From Ophiostoma sp. CBS 140.51 (lineage: Eukaryota; Ascomycota; Sordariomycetes; Ophiostomatales; Ophiostomataceae), in contig JANSLP010000221.1 of assembly GCA_029298735.1 (NCBI GenBank), positions 1 to 55,824 of the forward strand: a stretch of 55,824 nucleotides of DNA. The letters are read 5' to 3'. A model generated the notes under the pieces. That model had not been told where the DNA came from. It worked only from the letters and a program-made list of their open reading frames with translations, and made no database searches. How positions within the stretch are numbered: position 1 is the first letter of the stretch; the number at the start of each line of letters is the position of its first letter. A program made the translations under genes and the position numbers. Below, one piece after another: positions 50,915 through 55,824 of this stretch.

Positions 50915-53900
50915 CGCCGCCCACGGGCGTCACGCACTCGCTGACTTTGGCTCTGACTTCCGCGAAAAGCAACAACCTCGTCGTCGCCAAGTCGTCTTTG
51001 CTGCAGGTCTTTGCGACCAAGGCCGTGGCAACCGACCTTGACGCGCAGGCCGACGCAAGCTCGACCGCTCAGGCACCCTACGCCCCGGCTGCGGCCTACG
51101 ACAACCGCATCAACAACGACGATGGCGATGGTCTCGAGGCGTCCTTTCTCGGCGGCGATTCTGCGCTCTTGCGGTCGGACAAGGGCATTCTGACGAAGCT
51201 GGTGCTGGTGGCCGAATTTACACTGGCAGGTACCGTCACCGGCCTAGCGCGTATCAAAATTGCTGGCACCAAGTCGGGCGGCGATGCGCTGCTCCTCTCA
51301 TTCAAAGACGCGCGACTGAGTCTTGTCGAATGGGACCCCGAGTCCAACGACCTTTCCACAATCTCCATCCACTACTATGAACAGGACGAGCTTCAGGGCG
51401 CGCCCTGGGCTGTACCCTTGGGCGACTATGCCAACTTCCTCGTGGCCGACCCCGGCAGCCGGTGTGCTGCGCTTCGATTCGGTGCTCGAAACCTTGCCAT
51501 TTTGCCCTTCCGCCAACCCGACGAAGAGGAGGACATTGATATGGACGACGACTGGGACGAAGAACTCGACGGGCCACGGCCGGCCAAGGATGCGGCTTCA
51601 GCAGTGGTGACTGGAGCCGGAGCGCCCATCGAAGACACACCGTTTGCGCCCTCTTTCGTCCTTCGCCTCTCCAACCTCGACCCGAATCTTTTGCACCCTG
51701 TCCACCTCTCGTTCCTCCACGAATACCGGGAGCCTACGTTTGGCATCCTTTCCTCCTCAACGCGGCCGTCGACTGTTCTCGGCCGCCGCGACTGTCTCTC
51801 CTACATGGTGTTTACACTCGATTTGCAGCAAAAGGCGTCCACAACGATCCTCTCCGTCGGCAACCTGCCCCAGGACCTGTTCCACGTCTTCCCTGTACCG
51901 TCACCTATTGGCGGTGCCCTGCTCATTGGCACCAACGAGCTCATCCACATTGACCAGTCAGGCCGTGCCAATGGTGTGGCCGTCAACCCGTTTACGAAGC
52001 AGAGCACATCGTTTGGCCTTGCCGACCAGTCCGATCTCGATATGCGGCTTGAGGGCTGCAACATCGAGGTGCTTTCCCCGGAATCGGGCGAGCTCTTGCT
52101 GGTTCTCAACGACGGCAAGATTGCAGTCGTCAAGCTTGCAGTAGATGGTCGTGTCGTGTCTGGTGTGAGCATAAAGCCCGTCACGCAAGAGGCCGGAGGC
52201 GAGCTTCTCTTGTCGGGCGTCGCCTGTCTGAGCAGAGTCGGTCGCCAGGCGCTGTTTGCCGGCAGCGAAGATGCTGACTCGATCGTTCTGAGCTGGTCAC
52301 GAAAGCAGTCCGAGACGACACGGCGGAAGCAAAAGGCCAGTGACGAGTTCCGAGACGACGACGACCAAGAAGATGGCGAAGAAATGGAAGACGAAGAAGA
52401 CGACGACCTGTATGGAGATGGCCCGTCGACAATACAGCTATCGAGCACATCAGGTGGTGGCGGTGGTGGTGGCTCGGGCAAAAACAGCGGAGATCTCAGC
52501 TTCCGTGTCCACGACCGCCTCATCAGTATCGCGCCGATTCGGGACATGACCTTTGGCACACCGCCATTATTAGGCGAGGCCGGCAAGACAGACTATGAGA
52601 AAAAGATTCGCAGCGACTTGAGGCTGGTGTGCGCCGTCGGCCGTGGCCGAGCAGGAGCACTGGCGCTTCTGAACCGGGAGATCAACCCAGAACCCATTGG
52701 CATCTTTGACTTCTCCGAGGCACAAGCGTTGTGGACCGTGTGCGCGTCCAAGCCGATTCCCAAGACGCTGCAGGGCGAAAAGGGCGGTGCAACGGTCGGC
52801 GACGACTACGAGTCCCCTGCGCAGTACGACAAATTTATGATTGTGGCCACTGAAGAAGACGACGGCTTTGAGCGGTCGCATGTCTATGCGGTCACTGATT
52901 CAGGCTTTGAGAAGCTCACAGGCACAGAGTTTGAGCCAGAGGCCGGAACGACTCTGCATGCCGGCACCATGGGCAAGCACAAGCGCATTATCCAGGTCCT
53001 CAAGTCTGAAGTCCGGTGCTACGACGGAGGTGAGTTGCATCGAAGTCAGCACTAAATATTTTGCCATGTACTGACTTTCTAGACCTCGGGTTATCACAAA
53101 TTCTGCCCATGGTAGATGAAGACACGGGCGCCGAGCCCAAGATCTTGAGCGCCAGCATGACCGACAAGTACCTGTTGGTGATCCGTGACGACGCAAGTGC
53201 ATTTGTGGCGGAGATGAACAAGGACTTTGAGCTTGAGGAGATTGAAAAGGAGGACGAGACGCTCACCTCGACAAAATGGGCAACTGGCTGTCTGTACAAT
53301 GACACAACAGGCGCCTTCTCCGACGCCAGCAATGCTACTAACAACATTCTCATGTTCCTGCTCAGTGAAGCAGGACAGTTCCATGTAAGACAACTCCGGT
53401 CTGCTATCAGGCCGTACGGCGACTAACCGTGTGTTCTTCCAGATCTACTCCCTCCCTTCCCTTAAGCAGATCTATGTTGCAGATGGCCTCGGCTACGTCC
53501 CTCCACTCCTATCGGCAGACTACACGGCGAGACGCGGCACGACGAAAGAGGAGCTGACGGAGCTGCTGGTGGCTGACCTTGGCGATACTATTTCCAAATC
53601 GCCGTACATCATTCTCCGCCATTCCAACGACGACCTGACCATCTACCAACCGATCCGGGCGAACACAACGGCAACACCTGATAACCAGCTTGCCAAGAGC
53701 CTGCGCTTCTTGAAAGTACCAAACAGCACCTTCGCAAAGGCATCTGCTGCTCCCCCTCAAGATGACGACACTCCAGCGCCCCGCGGCATGCCACTCCGTG
53801 CCTTTAGCAACATTGGCGGCTACAGCACCGTCTTCTTGCCTGGCGCCTCGCCCAGTTTTGTGTTGAAGTCGGCCAAGTCGTCGCCCAAGGTGCTCAACCT

Positions 53901-55520
53901 GCAGGGCAGCGCCGTCCGCAGTCTGAGTTCGTTCCACACGCAGAGTTCTGAGCGCGGCTTTATCTATATCGACGACCAAGGGTCCAGCCGCGTGTGTTCT
54001 CTGCCGGCTGCAACCAATTTTGCCGAGCTCGGCGTGTGTGTTCGCAAAGTCCCGCTCAACGTGGATGCGAACACTGTGGCGTACCACCCGCCGTCCGAAG
54101 TGTACGCCGTGGGCGCCAGCACGCTTGTCGGCTTTGAGCTGCCCAAGGACGAGAGCCACCGGGCGGAGTGGGCCAAGGAGAGCATTACGTTCAAGCCGCA
54201 GGTGGAGCAGGGCCAGCTGCAGCTGGTGAGCCCCGTCAACTGGACGGTGATTGACACGGCGGAGATGGAGCAGTACGAGGTCATCATGTGTGTCAAAACA
54301 CTGAACCTCGAAGTGTCCGAGTCAACCAATGAGCGCAAGCAACTGGTCACGGTGGGCACGGCCATTTCGCGCGGCGAAGACCTAGCCATCCGCGGCCGCA
54401 TATATGTGTATGACGTAGTGACAGTCATCCCCGAACCTGGCCGGCCCGAGACGAACCGCAAACTGAAGTTGGTGGCCAAGGAGGACATCCCCCGAGGTGC
54501 AGTGACGGCACTGTCGGAGATTGGCACGCAAGGGTTGATGCTGGTGGCGCAGGGGCAAAAGTGTTTGGTGCGCGGTCTCAAGGAAGACGGCACGCTGCTG
54601 CCCGTGGCATTCATGGATATGAACTGTTACGTCACGAGCGCCAAGGAGCTGCCCGGCACCGGCCTGTGCGTGATGGCGGATGCGTTCAAGGGCGTGTGGT
54701 TTACGGGCTACACGGAAGAGCCGTACAAGATGATTTTGTTTGGCAAGAGCAACACGCGGCTAGGGGCCATCAATGTGGACCTGCTGCCGGATGGCAAGGA
54801 GCTGTTTATCGTGGCGACCGACGGCGAGGGCAACATCCATGTCCTGCAGTTTGATCCAGAGCGTGAGTCTGCCCCTGTGCAACCTAACTACATGTTTTTT
54901 TGTTCGACTACTAACATAACTAAGACCCCAAATCACTGCAGGGCCATCTGCTGCTGCACCGGGCCACGTTCTGCACGGGCGCCCACTTTGCCACCAGCTC
55001 GCTTCTGCTGCCGTCGACGTCGGTTAACGACGACGAGGCCACGGCCAACGGTGCCACTAATGGAAACGGCCACGCCAACGAAAACGGAGACGATGATGCC
55101 AACGGCATGAATGTTGACGCCGACGATGAGCACCAGGCTGGCCACCCGCCCCCGCAACACTTGTTGCTGGCCAGCCCCACGGGTGTGCTCGCCTCGCTGG
55201 CACCACTCTCCGAATCCGAGTACCGCCGGCTCTCGTCTCTAGCGGGCCAGCTGGCCACTTCTCTGACACACACGGCCGGCCTCAACCCCAAGGGCTACCG
55301 CATGGCCGCCGGTGCTGACGCCGATCCAGCCATTGACGCACCCGGTGTCGACGCTGCTGTCGGTCGCAGCGTGGTGGACGGTGCCCTGCTGGCGCGGTGG
55401 GTCGAGTTGGGATCCGGGCGGAAGAGCGAGATTGCCGGCCGTGTAGGCTTCGCGAGCGCGGATGATGTACGGGCAGCCCTTGAGGGTGTCCTGGGCTGGT
55501 CACGGATGTCGTACTTTTAG
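50893..55520 (+). CDS. CFT1: CFT1 / CPSF160, cleavage and polyadenylation factor subunit
   Basis: There are four exons: 50893-53029, 53083-53384, 53443-54862 and 54925-55520. The introns are 53, 58 and 62 nt with GTGAGT or GTAAGA donors. The total is 1484 aa. Cft1 is the large scaffold of the nuclear CPF/CPSF complex that recognises the polyadenylation signal region with Pfs2/WDR33 and CPSF30. The start MQCYTELTPPTGVTHSLTL matches the family opening. The protein is a tandem beta-propeller of DDB1/SF3B3 type. An N-terminal MMS1-like part (FLHEYREPTFGIL) has an acidic linker around 490-525 (DQEDGEEMEDEEDDD). The C-terminal CPSF_A domain begins around 1100 (HPPSEVYAVGAS, MEQYEVIMCVKTLNLEV, RGRIYVYDV). 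Its last exon holds SLQGHLLLHRATF, a Asp/Asn/Gly-rich insert and the terminal VDGALLARWVEL and LGWSRMSYF. All junctions reconstruct conserved sequence (CYDGDLGLSQ, QFHIYSLP, FDPEHPKSL). Confidence 0.95.
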
Positions 55521-55824
55521 GTCAGAATTGTGGCGGAACTGTTGGGCAGATTTCTTTTTTCATGTTTTTGTAAAATAGTGCGTCTTGGCAATATCAAAAT
55601 AAAAGCGACTGAAGAACTGAGATCTATGCACCGTTTACCCAATTTGTAAAAGAAACCTGTCAAACGTGTTTTCTTCTGCCAAATAATGGCCATTTGTTTA
55701 TATCGTTGCATATTTCAATTTACCTCCATTTATTTTATTCTATTTCATCTACATCACCAATTGAATATAATTGTTTTGTCTATTCCTATCTCTCTTTGTG
55801 TCTCTCGTTATTTCTTGCCCACAT
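55521..55824. other. CFT1 3' flank to the window end
   Basis: This is AT-rich sequence with a likely polyadenylation signal at 55598. No further gene begins before the window ends. Confidence 0.5.
55598..55603 (+). terminator. CFT1: Candidate polyadenylation signal of CFT1
   Basis: AATAAA lies 78 nt after the stop codon in a T/A-rich context. Confidence 0.5.

Noticed and set aside
1..55824. CRISPR arrays, prokaryotic operons, integrated virus or intact transposon
   Set aside because: No regularly spaced repeats, no transposase or polymerase ORFs, and eukaryotic spliced genes throughout.

Overview
The window looks like a euchromatic, gene-dense stretch of a filamentous ascomycete nuclear genome (Pezizomycotina, most likely Sordariomycetes; genus not resolvable from this alone). 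The reasons are short introns (about 50-80 nt, a few longer) with GTRNGT donors, CTAAC-type branch points and YAG acceptors, fungal CAMMATGG-type start contexts, pyrimidine-rich leaders, and protein families typical of that group. I call 17 protein-coding genes. I see no rRNA, tRNA, CRISPR array, intact transposon or prokaryotic feature.

Layout from left to right. 689-4421(+) is an EDEM/Mnl1-type GH47 protein with a PA domain, tail-to-tail with a five-exon NTF2 gene (4693-5803, -). 6845-8807(-) is a serine beta-lactamase-fold hydrolase. 9289-10530(-) is a chromodomain protein with AT-hook-like repeats. 12255-14436(-) is a five-exon RIC8, divergent across 2.9 kb from RIF1 (17326-23313, +). 25006-26502(+) is an aldehyde dehydrogenase, convergent with a small DUF1772-type membrane protein (26790-27365, -). 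28843-30677(-) is a SET-domain protein. 31967-33970(-) is an unrecognised 667-residue protein, divergent from a SYM1/Mpv17-type gene (36105-36681, +). UAP1 (36972-38432, -) lies opposite a TDG/Thp1-type DNA glycosylase (40426-41475, +). 41911-43061(-) is a Gly/Ser-rich secreted, probably GPI-anchored protein. 46173-47619(+) is an ANCHR/ZFYVE19-like zinc-finger protein, convergent with an LMBD1-type membrane protein (47992-49764, -). That gene is divergent from CFT1/CPSF160 (50893-55520, +).

Most genes are independent housekeeping functions: ER quality control, nuclear import, G-protein chaperoning, replication timing and telomeres, chromatin, base excision repair, chitin/glycan precursor synthesis, mRNA 3'-end processing. 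Nothing supports an operon-like or metabolite cluster, and I did not find a convincing new multi-gene system. The observations most worth following are: two exact and one near-exact VPS4-binding MIM1 motifs in the ANCHR-like protein; a paired PP1-docking signature in RIF1 with an in-frame stop-free intron; an overlapping upstream ORF on CFT1; a possible spliced antisense transcript over the beta-lactamase-fold gene; and a chromodomain protein whose chromodomain sits at its extreme C-terminus behind tandem AT-hook repeats.

Gene models were read by eye. Functional calls rest on recognisable motifs and remembered family features, not on database searches.
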